This document shows positions 1 through 11,133 of a stretch of 64,000 nucleotides of DNA, piece after piece. How positions within the stretch are numbered: the stretch's first letter is position 1; each line of letters begins with the position of its first letter. A program made the translations under genes and the position numbers. Source of the stretch: Asterias rubens (lineage: Eukaryota; Echinodermata; Asteroidea; Forcipulatida; Asteriidae); assembly GCF_902459465.1 (NCBI RefSeq), contig NC_047062.1, forward strand, positions 18,297,994-18,361,993, read 5' to 3'. A model generated the notes under the pieces. That model was not told the DNA's origin. It worked only from the letters and a program-made list of their open reading frames with translations, and searched no databases.

Positions 1-1326
1 ATATCTTAAACAGTCACTGCTAAAACTAAAGAAATATTCTTAATATGGTATTTATTTTATTGTGATAATTGTGTCAAAGTGTAATATGAAATACTTATAG
101 AAATTATGAAGTTTTAGGTGATGATAGCACAGAGTTATGTAATTGATTTACTTTTCACTTAATTTATTGTTTTGAATGTTTTCATATCTTGTCATTTGGG
201 TGACAGTATTGCAGATAGTGATTTATTTGTATTTGTATGTGTAATGGTTATTATATAGTATTATTATTCCAGAGAATAATTATCCTTACTTATAGAAGAT
301 AAGCTTAATTGCTGCACCCTGGTCGAGCTGTATACATGTCAAGTAGACTTTTGGCAGCTAGCCACATTGGCCTATATACACCATGGAGTACAGCCAGAGA
401 TTGAAAGTGGTTTATATTCCCAGAGGGAGAAACACCCCCCTACATGTAGCACAGGAGCGAACCAACAAACAATTTGTTGGCTAGACTTTTATTTATGTTT
501 TTGGAGTATTTTAGTTGTGATGTCTAACTACTGATATAAATTATGAGACAAAGAAATGACTTATTGTTAATTGATTATTATACTATCATGTTCTGGTACT
601 TATTGTTCCGATGGATAAACTGAAACTGTTTAAAAATCCCCTTGACTTGTTGAAAAATAACACCCAGAACAAAAATATTGACAAAATAGGGAGACTCCAA
701 CATAGGGCTAGCGCTGGCACGTTATACCGTAGGTTGTTGGTTCAAATCCTGCTCTAGTAAATCTTTTATTGTTCATCTTCAAAATGATATTTTGTGTTGA
801 TTGAAAAAAGTTTACTTGAGCTTACCCGGCAAGTTTCCTTTGTGGTACATATATAAGTTGATATTCCAAATTAATATTGAACATGTGCATAAATTATACT
901 TGAATATAAACAATAGGCTATTTTCTACACGATGTGATCCCTTATTTTAACAACATTTTCACTGGTTTAGTTTTTATCAGCTGTTTCAATTTTAAGAGAT
1001 GGATTAGTTTTTTCTTTGAGTGACTGTTTTTTTCCAGGGTTGAGTTTTATATTTCTATTCTGAGCATAAACCAGTGTTTATTACTGCAAATGGTAACTAA
1101 AATCTTGAGAACTATTTGAAGGAGTTATACTTCACAGACCAATATTGGTTGCAGGTCACATTAATGTTTTTAATCCCTAATGTAGGCACTAATTCCTAGT
1201 TAGGTATAAGCCTTTATATTAAACTTTATACAGTTTCAGTGTATGGGTTAAGTTTATTACAAGTATTTATTGCTCTAATTGGTTATAAATAGCTCCTGCT
1301 GTGCATGTGCTTATTTATATTTTTTG
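1..1326. other. AT-rich flank without recognisable gene
   Basis: No open frame with family resemblance on either strand. The only structured piece is a tRNA-like stretch near 690-765 with a B-box-like GGTTCAAATCC. Low GC and A/T runs are typical of intergenic DNA here. Confidence 0.6.
690..765 (+). repeat. tRNA-like SINE fragment
   Basis: Contains an A-box-like TAGCGCTGGCACG and a B-box-like GGTTCAAATCC about 30 bases apart, as in tRNA-derived SINE heads. It lacks a clean acceptor stem, so it is not called as a tRNA gene. Confidence 0.35.
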
Positions 1327-1330
1327 TTAA

Positions 1331-1639
1331 AGACAGTGTACACTATTGGTAATTGTCAAAGACCAGTCTTCTCACTTGGTGTATCTCAACATTTGCTTAT
1401 AATAACAAACCTGTGAAAATTTGAGCTCAATTGGTCGTCGTTTAAGTTGCGAGATAATAATGAAAGAAAAAACACCCTTGTCACACGAAGTTGTGTGCTT
1501 TCAGATGCTTGATTTCGAGACCTCATAACTACGTGACTTCAGATGGATCCGTTTCTCACAATGTTTTATCCTATCAACAGCTCCCCAATACTCGCTACCA
1601 AGTAAGGTTTGATGCTGATAATTATTTTGTCCACTGCCT
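1331..1639 (+). mobile_element. TTAA MITE family A, copy 1
   Basis: The terminal inverted repeat AGRCAGTGKACACTATTGG opens the element and its shortened complement closes it. A TTAA duplication is visible on both sides (1327-1330 and 1640-1643). The interior carries the family's conserved segment (CTTGTCACACGAAGTTGTGTG). Non-autonomous: no transposase frame. Confidence 0.85.
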
Positions 1640-1734
1640 TTAACAGGTTTGACGAAAAGTGTTTATTTGATTGAAAACACTGCAAGAGGTGGCAGTGGCA
1701 ATGTAGGATTCACAATCAATGGAGACTCACAAAA

Positions 1735-1912
1735 CAGGGCCTAATTTCATGGATCTGCTTACTGTAAGCAAATAATCGGAGCTTATAGAAGCAGGGGCTA
1801 AGCAAAAATTAATTGGGTCAGAGGTCACGACAACTTAATGTAATTTTGGCATGTAACCTTTTTCTGTTCAGCAATATTTTTCTGTGCTTACAGGGTTTAT
1901 GAAATTGAACCC
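1735..1912. mobile_element. MITE family B (GGGCCCAATTTCAT ends), copy 1
   Basis: Left end CAGGGCCTAATTTCATGGAT and right end TATGAAATTGAACCCATG are near inverted repeats. The same termini recur at 7512, 46774 and 60717. Short non-coding interior. Confidence 0.65.
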
Positions 1913-2355
1913 ATGTAATTCCACGCTTATGCAAGCTTATTTCAAAGGTAAGCAGGAAATTTGGCGTGTGCCTACTCCATTTTACCAGGCATTCTATGTT
2001 TCCAGAAGCTAACTCTGCACTTGGATGAAGAATGGTGATCGCATGTACAAAACTCTGCAGTGAGCAGAGCCATAATATTGGGCCCAGTGTTTCCTTCCAA
2101 CAAGAAGTAAAAGCTGAATGATTTTTCTTTACATGTACCGCACAAACTACAAGTACAATAATTACCTAAAGTTTAGATGTACATGTATTGTGTAATACAA
2201 TTTTGGTTAATTATATATATTTAATAACGTATTTATTACCACTAGGTACAGCTTTGGAATAAAGCAAAGGTATACATTTAACAAAGAGGCTCACGTATTT
2301 TTTGTTAGCACTGTTACCCCCGCATGCCACTTAATTGCTAAACGCTTGGGGAGGT

Positions 2356-2433
2356 GTAAATGGCTCCGCTTTTAACATCGGTCCCATCACTGTCGCGTGA
2401 GACCGATGACATGTTAAAAGCGGAGCCATTTAC
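2356..2433. repeat. Inverted repeat (foldback) upstream of thioesterase
   Basis: A 28-nt left arm (2356-2383) is matched by its complement at 2401-2433, interrupted only by a 4-nt insertion; the spacer is 17 nt. The open frame starting at 2360 runs through this foldback and is not considered coding. Confidence 0.8.
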
Positions 2434-2854
2434 AGCTCAACAAGGTGGGCTAGTCTCGGGTGTGAACAACAACCCACATTATACCTCATGCTTCGGAGCA
2501 ACAGCACAAGTGATTCCTGCCACAAAGTTGGTGAACCTTGCACCCGGCACTCTGCCAACTTTCGAGGGTAGTCCTGGCACTGGTTCAAGGAAAAGCAAAC
2601 AAGTACCGGTACATTGTGTACAACTGTGGTCCAATATAAAGGCACGAAAAGAAATCAGCAGCTCTCTACACTTGTCAAGTAACCAAAGGTGGGCCTCAGT
2701 GTACAAGTTTTTGTAACCTAAAAACCCCATGGAGGAAGGACATTAACGAACAGGTGTAGGATCCATGGTGTAGGCTACTGCCGTGAACGCTCGACCCTAC
2801 GGGCGCCGGAGTTAAAAAGCAAGGCGGGGTAGCCCTGGTGGCAGGAGCAAGACG

Positions 2855-5800
2855 ATGATGATGGCTAGTCGACGGTACCTGAGCAGGCTTGCTCAATCCA
2901 GGGTGCTTTCAGTCACACCGTCCTCCTCAATGATTGATCAACAAGTAGCAATAAAAGCGACTGGCATGGAAGCCAACAGCCTTGTCACAATCAGGTACGG
3001 ATTATGCTCAAGTTTTGTCATTGTACTTTATTTAGGCTACTTATTTTATATTTCTAAGTTTATGAAGGCACTAGACACCTTGGGTAATTGTCAAAGAACT
3101 CTCACTTGGTGTAGGCGTACCCCAACCTAGCATAAAGCATGGAGGAAGAACATTCTTCCTCCATGCGTAAAGTAACAAACCTTAGTTGCGATAATCGTAA
3201 CCCTCCATCCTCCCGACCGTCGGGAGGATGGAGGGTTACGATTATCGCAACTAAACAAACCTGTGAAATTGTTCATCAAAGTTGCAAGAAAATAATGAAT
3301 GAAAAACACCCTTGTTGCACAAATTTGTGTGCTTTCAGATTACTCTGAGATTAAAATAGTTTATTGAGAAATTACCTCTTTCTCCCCAAAAAACTTACTT
3401 CAGGAGTCTTTTCTCACAATGTTTTTACAACCATCAACAGTTCTCAATTGCTCGTTACCTACCAAGTAAGTTTTATTCTATACTACCAATTAAGTGTCCA
3501 GTTCCTTTTATATAGGCCTTTATAACCGGTAACTAGTTTACTCGGTTAATTAATTGAAATAAAGAGGCCAAACTCGTACAACACAAAGGACAAATTTGAG
3601 CAGCAATTAACGTGACATTAATAATAATACAAAAAAAATTACAGTCGTGTGAAATATTTATTTAAGGGAAATCATTATTTTTGGCAATTCCACTGGGCAA
3701 GAAAACTCCAAAACACCCGTAACAATTGACCAAGGTAGGGCGCTTTAGAATTGTTTGACATCTATGGTTCATATTGATGTCAAATCTATGAGTATATAGT
3801 GCCCCAGATACTATAAATATGTCTATGCGTAACAATACAACAAGCTTAACCAGCACCCTCAATGAGGTCAAAGTAATACTTACAATCAAGTTTTTGTTGT
3901 TTGACCTTGGTGCTCATATAAAGTCTGAGTACTTACCAATATGTGTCTTGTATAGGGCTACGTATTTATACTGAAAGCTATTTGAATTAAAGTCAGTGGA
4001 CACTATTGGTAATTACTCCAAATAATCATTGGCATAAAACCTTACTAAAACAGCTCCCTCTGAAGTGATGTAATTTTCGACAAATTTGATTTCGAGACCT
4101 CAGATTTAGAAATTGAGGTCTCGAAATCAAGCATCTGAAAGCACACAACTTCGTGTGACAAGGGTGTTTTTTCTTTCACTATTATCTGGCAACTTCGACG
4201 ACCAATTGAGCTCAAATTGTCACAGGTTTGTGTTTTTATGCATATTATGTTGAGATACACCTAAGTGAGAAGACTGGTCTTTGACAATTACCAATAGTGT
4301 CCAGTGTCTTTACAGAGTCCTAACTCATTGATTAGCGGCCTATATGCAAGGGGTCTAATACAGCATACACAGCAAGGGTTGATTCTACCTCCATGTCTCA
4401 ACCCACCAAAGACCTGCTTTCCCTCAAATTCAATATTGTATGATTAACACTTAATTAAGATTGTTTACTTTCCTCCAAGATCTGTTATTGAGAAGAAAAC
4501 TAATAAAGGTTTCAACACATTTGAGAGTCATGCTCATTACAAAGCGGATAATAAAGGAGAAGTTTCTGTTCCTGATCAGGCCTCATTGAGCGGAGAATGT
4601 AATGGTAAGATCAAATAAAACAAAATAATATTAGCAAACATCTACATCCAGGGCTCAATTATTTGGTTCATGACTGCAGGTTTGATCGAGGCCAGTGGGC
4701 TTAGCATTCAATTTGAATAACAATGCCTTAAAGGAACACGTTGCCTTGGATTGGACGAGTTGGTCTATAAAAAGCGTTTGTAACAGTTTTTTATAAAATG
4801 CATGGTTGGAAAGATATTTTAAAAGTAGAATACAATGATCCACACAAATTCGCCCCGAAATTGTGTGATTCAGTAACTAGACGATTGTGAAATCCACAGT
4901 GAGCTGAGGGATTCGAACCCACAACCTTGTGATTGAAAGTCCTGCAATCTAACCACTTGACCACAGTATTTACTTTTATTGATGATCTCATTTCAGGAAT
5001 TGAACCCATGGGTCTGTTCTGGAGCATGGTGCCCTCTCCAGGGGTGCGGTTTGGATCTCGTTATATCCACAGGGATGCCACAAAGCCAATGGTAGTTCAG
5101 CTGTCATTGTTCGATGGCCATCTTGATGCTGCGGCCTTACAGACTAAGGAACCTGAAGCTACTGCTGTTACAGAGAGATGGTACATGGGCAAGGACGTAG
5201 AGAGGATTGAAGTGGAACATGGACGGCTGAGGGGAGCTTTATTTAAACCCAAAGGTTAGTGTTTATATGCCCCCCCCCCCTCAATTGATGTCATGCGCCC
5301 CCGTGTACAGCCCCCATTTAAAAAAATGTTTTTGTATAGTTAAAACAATAACTAGAGTAAACAAATTTAAAAGCTTTGACAGAGTTCCAATGTTTAAAAA
5401 TAAGAAACTTATTCCATTTACATATAGGCATTGTTTTTGTTTAACACTTGCGTCAGATTATCTTGAAAGAAATACTAAATAACTTGTGAAATGGGACTTG
5501 TTAAAGAGTGAGGGCGCATCATTGGGGATTTTTGATTTTGATCTTAGATATTTGGATATTCCACATAACTGTGTGCCTTTAATGTTATTGGAAAATATTA
5601 ATGCTCCTGCTATGTCAAATATTTTCAATATTGTTGTCATCTTGAATGTTTCCTCAGGACCTGGGCCATTTCCTGGTGTGATTGACATGTTTGGTACAAG
5701 CGGAGGATTGATTGAGATGCGTGCCGCCATGTTGGCTTCTCATGGCTTTGCCTGCTACGCTCTGCCCTACTTCAACTACAGAGACCTGCCGAAGGAACTT

Positions 5801-8800
5801 TGGATGCTAGAAGCAGAATATTTCAGGGTATGGAGACAATCTATGTGAATGTTTTACCGTATTTACATTTGGGGGGGGGGGGGTAATCTACATGTCACAC
5901 TAGTTATAATAATAATAATATTGAAGTCTTATATAGCGCACGTATCTACCAAACAATTAGGTACCCAAGGCGCTGAGTATATACAAACTTTCAGAAAGAT
6001 AGGTTATTGCAGTGATGGATTCTGAGAACCAATTATGTAGCACCTTATAAGGGTTTACAAGGTGCTACGGCGCATGAAGCAGCCACAACCAGGAACACCG
6101 GGGCGAACCCCAGTGCACTGGGTTCTTTTACATGCAACACATGGGACCAATGACTTTACGTCCCATCCGAAGGACGAAGCAATGGTAAAGTGTCTTGCTT
6201 AAGGACACGAGTGTCACGGCTGGGGATTCGAACCCACACTCTGCTGACCAGAAACACCAGAGTTTGAATTCGATGCTCTTAACCGCTCGGCCACGACACT
6301 TCCATGCAACACTTGTGTCCTTGAGCAAGGCACTTTGTCCTAATTGCTTCTCTCCATCCAGGAGTACAAATGGGTACAAGACAAGAGCTGGAGAGTAACA
6401 TGCGATGGACTGGCATCCTGTCCTTGGGGAATATTTTCATTCTTGTCATTGGGGAATGAAAATATTCTCACTCATTTAATGGCAATGAAACCAGATATAA
6501 ACTTTGGCCTGATTATTGGTTTGGGACAGACTTTCCTTACAAAGGGGAGAGAGAGTGAGAGAGAGCAAAAGACTGGATTCAATCGAAGATTATGACATTT
6601 CAGACAAGATAATTTCAGTTGTATTCCTTTTTTTGTGTGTTTTCAGGATGCAATAGATTGGTTATGTGACCAGCCGTTTGTGGCGCCAGGAGGAATAGGA
6701 ATATTGGGCACCTCTGCAGGGGCCACTCTTTCTCTACAAATGGCTTCACTTTTCCCTGAAAAGGTACATAAATTATTTAGTTAAGCAGAGACTTTTGTTT
6801 GTGAAAGGGATTTGTGCCGTACTACTACCTTGCCCCTTTTCCATGAAAAGACTGATAAGGCGCCCCCCCCCCTTACCACTGGAGCTGCAAATTCAGTTTA
6901 TAATGCAATGGAGCATCTGTCAACACCTCAAGGTTGAATTGCAGATATTGGCGACCAATTTAGCTCGACCAACTTAGCGGGGGGGGGGGGGGGGGATTAT
7001 GCATAAAACACCATTAGTAGCTGCAATGACAGAACACCAGTTAACGTGTGCCAACGTATGTGGACGCTCTCCAAGGGATCTATTTTTTTTCGAAGGGTAA
7101 TCTTCATACCATCTTGGTTTTCCTTAAATACACCAAACAACTAACATTCTGAGTTTGTTCTGTTGGTCACAAATTTGTTGTGAAAACGGTGGAAATAACG
7201 TATTTTTTTCCAAAAAAATTTGTGTGGCTCATTCTGCTAACTTATACCGTGGCATCAAAGTAAGACAGCTGGAACTTGGAATTCTTCTAAAATGCTGTTT
7301 TCTTGGCTTACACATGCCCTGGGAAGTTTCTGGTCCAATAAGGTTGTCATGTTTGAGAAGGTGTCAAAGAAATTTGGTTGTGATGATTTTTTTGTCATTT
7401 TATTTCTAGGTCAATGCCGCAATCAGTATTAATGGATCCCATGCTATGACATTCTCAATGACACTGAATGGAGTGGAGATTCCGTATTATGGGTTTGTAT
7501 TTTCAACTGACCAGGGCCAAATTACATATAGCTGCTTCAGTAGAAAATGTTGCTGTACATTTTTCTGCTAAGCAAAAATAAGCAGGGTGCGGTTACATTT
7601 GGTACATGTGACATGTTATTTTAGCTGGTTATGATTATTCTGGTAAGCATAATTTTGTTGTGCTTGACAACTTTTTGTTGTTAGCAGCAATTAACATTTT
7701 TATCCCAGTCCAAACATGATCTTCAAATTTGTTTCTCCCGTGCCCAGCACTCACCCAGTTTGTTACCATTTTGTTCACACTGGCGCCCCCTTTAAGAACA
7801 AAAGTAATAGTTATTTTTAACAGACATACAGGAATATGAACACTTCAGTGCATTCTTGCCTAAGTGAATACTAAAGCCTGTGTTTCCTGTGTAGTGGTGT
7901 AAAACACATCAAAAGGTGGTTGCATTTTTTTAGAAACCGCAAAAAATCTGGAGCAACATTTTGTCCTTACGAGAAGCATAATCTGTAATTGCAATACACA
8001 ATCTGAGAGACATTACAGCCAGTAACGCTTCTAAGAATAAACTTTTTAAACCACATTACTTCAAAGTGAAATGATTCTCAAAATGCCTTATTAGCTGCTG
8101 CTGTACTTCTGTCTAACAAAGTAAGTTTTTATTGGCATTCATTTTAAGAGTGATTACCAAGTCCACATGTAAACCTTTCTTTTCATCCCCTTCTCCTCCC
8201 CTACACCCACCCCTCCCCCTGTCACTTGCAGCTTTGACGATAGATTCTTAAACGAAACAGAGGTGAAAGGTTTATATGATATGTTTCATTGCTGGAAGGC
8301 CTTGTACAAAGAACCTGAGGAACATGGTTCCATTTTAAAGGTAGGGTCATTTGTTTTTTGTCATTGTAATGTTGATTTGTAGGCCAAATTATAAGAAAGA
8401 CCAACTAAAAGTCACATAAAAACAGTGTTTAACCGGCACTCGTTGAAAAAACAGCAAAACTTGCCACAGTATTTTCATCAAAATCGTCAAATTAGTAACC
8501 CCAAATCTCACGTAGCAAAAGTGCAAAGAAACCCCCCTCCCTACTCTGTATACATAAATCTGAAACACTAAATCTGAAACAAATATTTTAAACATTTTGA
8601 ACAAATCTTATTTGCAAGGTCGAAAAGTAACTACCCATGTCACCAAAAACTTACCATAGGTGGAAAATAATCCAAAATGCAAGTATCTGTTCATCGTTGG
8701 TGAAGACGATGGGGGTTGGGACAGCTGCTTCTATGCCAAGAAGAATATCGAGAGACTCGAACGGTACGGATGCTCTAACTATCAGCTCCTGAGCTACCCT

Positions 8801-9474
8801 GAAGCTGGACATCTCCTAGAGATACCATGGGCACCTGTTGGCAGCAGGTTTTGGTCACCGGCTATCGGTAAGAGAAGTCGTCAGTTATGGAAGTTGAATT
8901 GGAAAGATGGGGAGGGAAGATTTTCTGGTTTACCATGATGGTGCTTACCTGTTATATTGGCGCATAATGTTATTGTATTCTTTACCCAGAATTATAGACT
9001 TACTGTCCCCCCATGAAGTTGTATTTCTAAACACTGTTGGCACAGATTTTCAGGGCAAAAACACGAATAAATTTGGTGTTGTTGGAGCAATATTTCAGTA
9101 ATTCTATCGTTTGGGGGTGTTGGGGAGAGAGATTAGACTCCTAGGCTCAGATTTGGGTTGTGACGACACACTTTGTTCAGGTTTGTGTCGAGACTGTTCA
9201 TTTTAGCTCTGTGAGTGCTTTTAAAACATATACACAGTGAACAATGATGAAGATGTACACACCACAATTTTGCTGGTCTTGTTTGTGTATTTTGGTTCTT
9301 TTCTCTTGAGCTGCCCTCACACACATGTGGTATTCTGAAATTCACTCTAATACAGCTGTAGTAGGTAAGCATGGAGGAACAGCCATTGGAAACATCAGAG
9401 CAATGGAGGACATGTGGCCAAAGATTATATCATGTCTACGAAGACACTGCGGTCTTAACAACTCAAAGCTGTAA
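2855..9474 (+). CDS. Acyl-CoA thioesterase, BAAT/ACOT family, peroxisomal-type, nine exons, complete
   Basis: Hydrolyses fatty acyl-CoA to free acid and CoA (family knowledge). I joined nine exons in frame at GT..AG sites: 2855-2994, 4480-4604, 4997-5254, 5658-5827, 6647-6763, 7410-7492, 8232-8340, 8660-8867 and 9356-9474, giving 442 residues, close to the 420-480 usual for the family. Residues about 18-160 form the BAAT N-terminal domain (SHAHYKAD, then GIEPMGLFW); about 175-430 form the alpha/beta-hydrolase. The nucleophile motif is GTSAG with Ser254, as in thioesterases rather than the Cys of BAAT; the acid is in VGEDDGGW (Asp350/351) and the base is His385 in PEAGHLLE. The last three residues are SKL, a PTS1 peroxisome signal. 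The N-terminus is basic and Ser/Arg-rich, so a mitochondrial presequence is also possible. Three Met codons start the frame; the first was taken. Orthology to one ACOT is not claimed. Confidence 0.88.
3137..3166. repeat. Perfect hairpin, 14-nt arms
   Basis: GCATGGAGGAAGAA is followed, after CA, by its exact complement. It sits 15 nt before the larger 3182-3254 palindrome. Confidence 0.9.
3182..3254. repeat. Perfect 36-nt-arm palindrome with 1-nt loop
   Basis: Arms 3182-3217 and 3219-3254 are exact reverse complements around a single C. On both sides the MITE text AACAAACC is repeated, which looks like a short target duplication. GC is higher than in the surroundings. Confidence 0.92.
3991..4309 (-). 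mobile_element. TTAA MITE family A, copy 3 (reverse orientation)
   Basis: Preceded by TTAA at 3987-3990; begins AGTCAGTGGACACTATTGG and ends in the inverted counterpart. The conserved interior is reversed relative to copy 1 and includes an internal palindrome (GATTTCGAGACCTCA and its complement). Confidence 0.85.
4731..4972 (-). repeat. Composite repeat: MITE fragment plus tRNA-derived SINE head
   Basis: The left part (AGGAACACGTTGCCTTGG..) looks like the end of another TTAA-type element. On the minus strand 4972-4885 reads as a tRNA-like head with A box TGGTCAAGTGG and B box GGTTCGAATCC. The anticodon stem does not pair, so it is not a functional tRNA. It ends about 25 nt before the acceptor of thioesterase exon 3. 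Confidence 0.6.
5908..6303 (-). mobile_element. tRNA-Leu-like SINE with (ATT)n tail
   Basis: Read on the minus strand, it begins with a class-II tRNA-like head (GTGGCCGAGCGGTTAAGAGC as A box, GGTTCGAATCC as B box, 6303-6215). A body of about 280 nt follows, and it ends in ATATAAGACTTC plus an ATT-repeat tail at 5908-5922. Leu is suggested by the A box and long variable region. Located in thioesterase intron 4. Confidence 0.75.
6305..6428. repeat. Second SINE-like fragment next to the tRNA SINE
   Basis: Stretch with CCTTGAGCAAGGCACTTTGT and ATGCGATGGACTGGCATCC, phrases that resemble bodies of marine-animal SINEs (from memory). No coding sense. Confidence 0.4.
6428..6466. repeat. Short perfect inverted repeat
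   Basis: GAATATTTTCATTC recurs as its complement after an 11-nt spacer in thioesterase intron 4. Confidence 0.75.
7512..7696. mobile_element. MITE family B, degenerate copy 2
   Basis: Starts CAGGGCCAAATTACATATAG and ends near TTAGCAGCAATTAAC. The interior contains CTGCTAAGCA motifs shared with the other copies. In thioesterase intron 6. Confidence 0.45.
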
Positions 9475-11133
9475 ATCCTGCATTGGACATTTCAAGAAAA
9501 AAGGTATATTGCTGCAAGGCAGAGATAAGTGTACTTATTGTAGTGTGTTTTCCCGCATACTTGGATCTACATGTAGGCCCTACATGTATACATAAAGCAT
9601 GTGGACAATATTGGTTATTGTAAAAGACCAGTATCCACACTTTATGTGATCCAACATAAATAACAAACATGTGAGAGTTTGAGCCGAATTTGTCAGCGGA
9701 GATGCAAGAAAATAGTGGGGAAAATATTACATGTATTCACTGTTTGGACTCTTGATATGAAACCTATATTATGTTTTATTCTGTTGATTTGTTTTATCAT
9801 TTAATGTCATTTTTATTCTGCAGATGTCTAAACTGGGAATGGTATCATCTTCGTGAACATTCTTCCAAAATGATGCAGTGACATTCCTTGCAATTAATGT
9901 CAAAGAGTAAATCACAGTGTTTTTTTTTACTGACAGGTTAAGGACTTGTGCGAACCTAATTTGCGGGCTGCGATGAATCAATAAAATAATATTTTTTTTA
10001 TTACTTTATCTGGCCATTGATATACAAGAAAACAACAAGCAGGTAGTCAGAATGAGATAAAACTGTACAGTGATACCAGGAAAAATCACTGTGGAAAGCG
10101 TCCTCAACTGGTAAAAAAAAACGGTCTGAAAGACTGATGTGACATGGAAGGTACACATGAGATGTTGACCTGTGTAATGTAGAAGCACAGCATTCCTGCA
10201 CATAAAAGGAAAGTGACGCATGAAACTGCAAAGTCTCTGCAAATGAGTATTTTTTTATTTGAAAGATAGCAAAATGTTAGCTGAAGCATAATTTAAAAAA
10301 ATAGATATATATATTATAGATAATAATTTTTTAATTATAGACTTGTAATGCGCACATATCCACCCTGCTGGGTGTTCAAGGCATAATACATGTAGTATTA
10401 GTATAGGTGTTTTTGCTTGAGCTGTAATTATTTGATAAATTAAAGAATATAACATTTTAAAACACTATAAAATTATTTCGGTGTTAGGCCTATTATTCAA
10501 TGTTTTCTCAGCACCCATAGGCCTAACATACAACATTAATAATGGATGCCTACTTATGAGTTTATTGTTGCAAATATAATCACATGGTGAAATGGAAAAC
10601 CCAGATTTTAGCCAGTGATGTTCTGTTAAAATGCATAAATTTGTATTTATATGATATGATCGTGTCATGTTATTCATGTTGATAAATGTAACTTTCAGCT
10701 GATGCACCAACAATATATATTTTTAATACGGAAAATTTTCTAAGAATATCAAAATAACATATCAATTAAAAAAAAGTTTGTACAGAATGTGAAGTAAACT
10801 GACATGCAAATCAATTTATTTGACTATTTTGGTAATCGTTATTGTCTTGCAAATCATGTTTTTAAATTTGCCACCCAAGCAACATGGCTCGTCTCTGGGA
10901 ACACACTGCTTTCAGCATTTGGAAATAGCAATAGTTGTAAGAATTGCTTTTTCTTTTACGACATTGAAGTTAAGGTTTTTCACAGTATCAAAAAGTAAAA
11001 GGTTGTACCAATAAAAAAGAAGTCATTACAAAATTCAAAGTATATGTTTCACAACATAGGTTTGAAGAACTATAGCATGAGTGACAAAAGTGGCACTGTC
11101 CCACAGGCAATGCTCTTATGACATCACTGTCAT
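9475..11133. other. Convergent intergenic spacer between thioesterase and SDR-A
   Basis: Holds the 3' ends of both genes. A partial family A MITE lies at 9599-9722; AATAAA-like sites occur near 9978 (+). The rest is AT-rich with no supported frame. Confidence 0.6.
9599..9722 (+). mobile_element. TTAA MITE family A, 3'-truncated copy
   Basis: Matches the first third of the family (GTGGACAATATTGGTTATTG, then AAAGACCAGT and AACAAACATGTGAGAG) and then loses similarity. Confidence 0.6.

Larger units (their letters stand above)
3066..3507 (+). mobile_element. TTAA MITE family A, copy 2, disrupted by hairpins
   Basis: Degenerate family A copy in thioesterase intron 1. Its left end is AGGCACTAGACACC and its right end AAGTGTCCAGTTCCTTTT. 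Two perfect palindromes (3137-3166 and 3182-3254) interrupt it. Confidence 0.7.

Noticed and set aside
2360-2716. 118-codon + frame upstream of the thioesterase
   Set aside because: Its first 25 codons lie in an inverted repeat, no family is recognisable and overlapping frames exist on the other strand.
4885-4972. Possible tRNA gene (Glu-like)
   Set aside because: The anticodon and acceptor stems do not fold; it is embedded in repeat sequence.
6215-6303. Possible tRNA-Leu gene on the minus strand
   Set aside because: A and B boxes are good but the anticodon stem does not pair and the sequence continues into a SINE body with an ATT tail.
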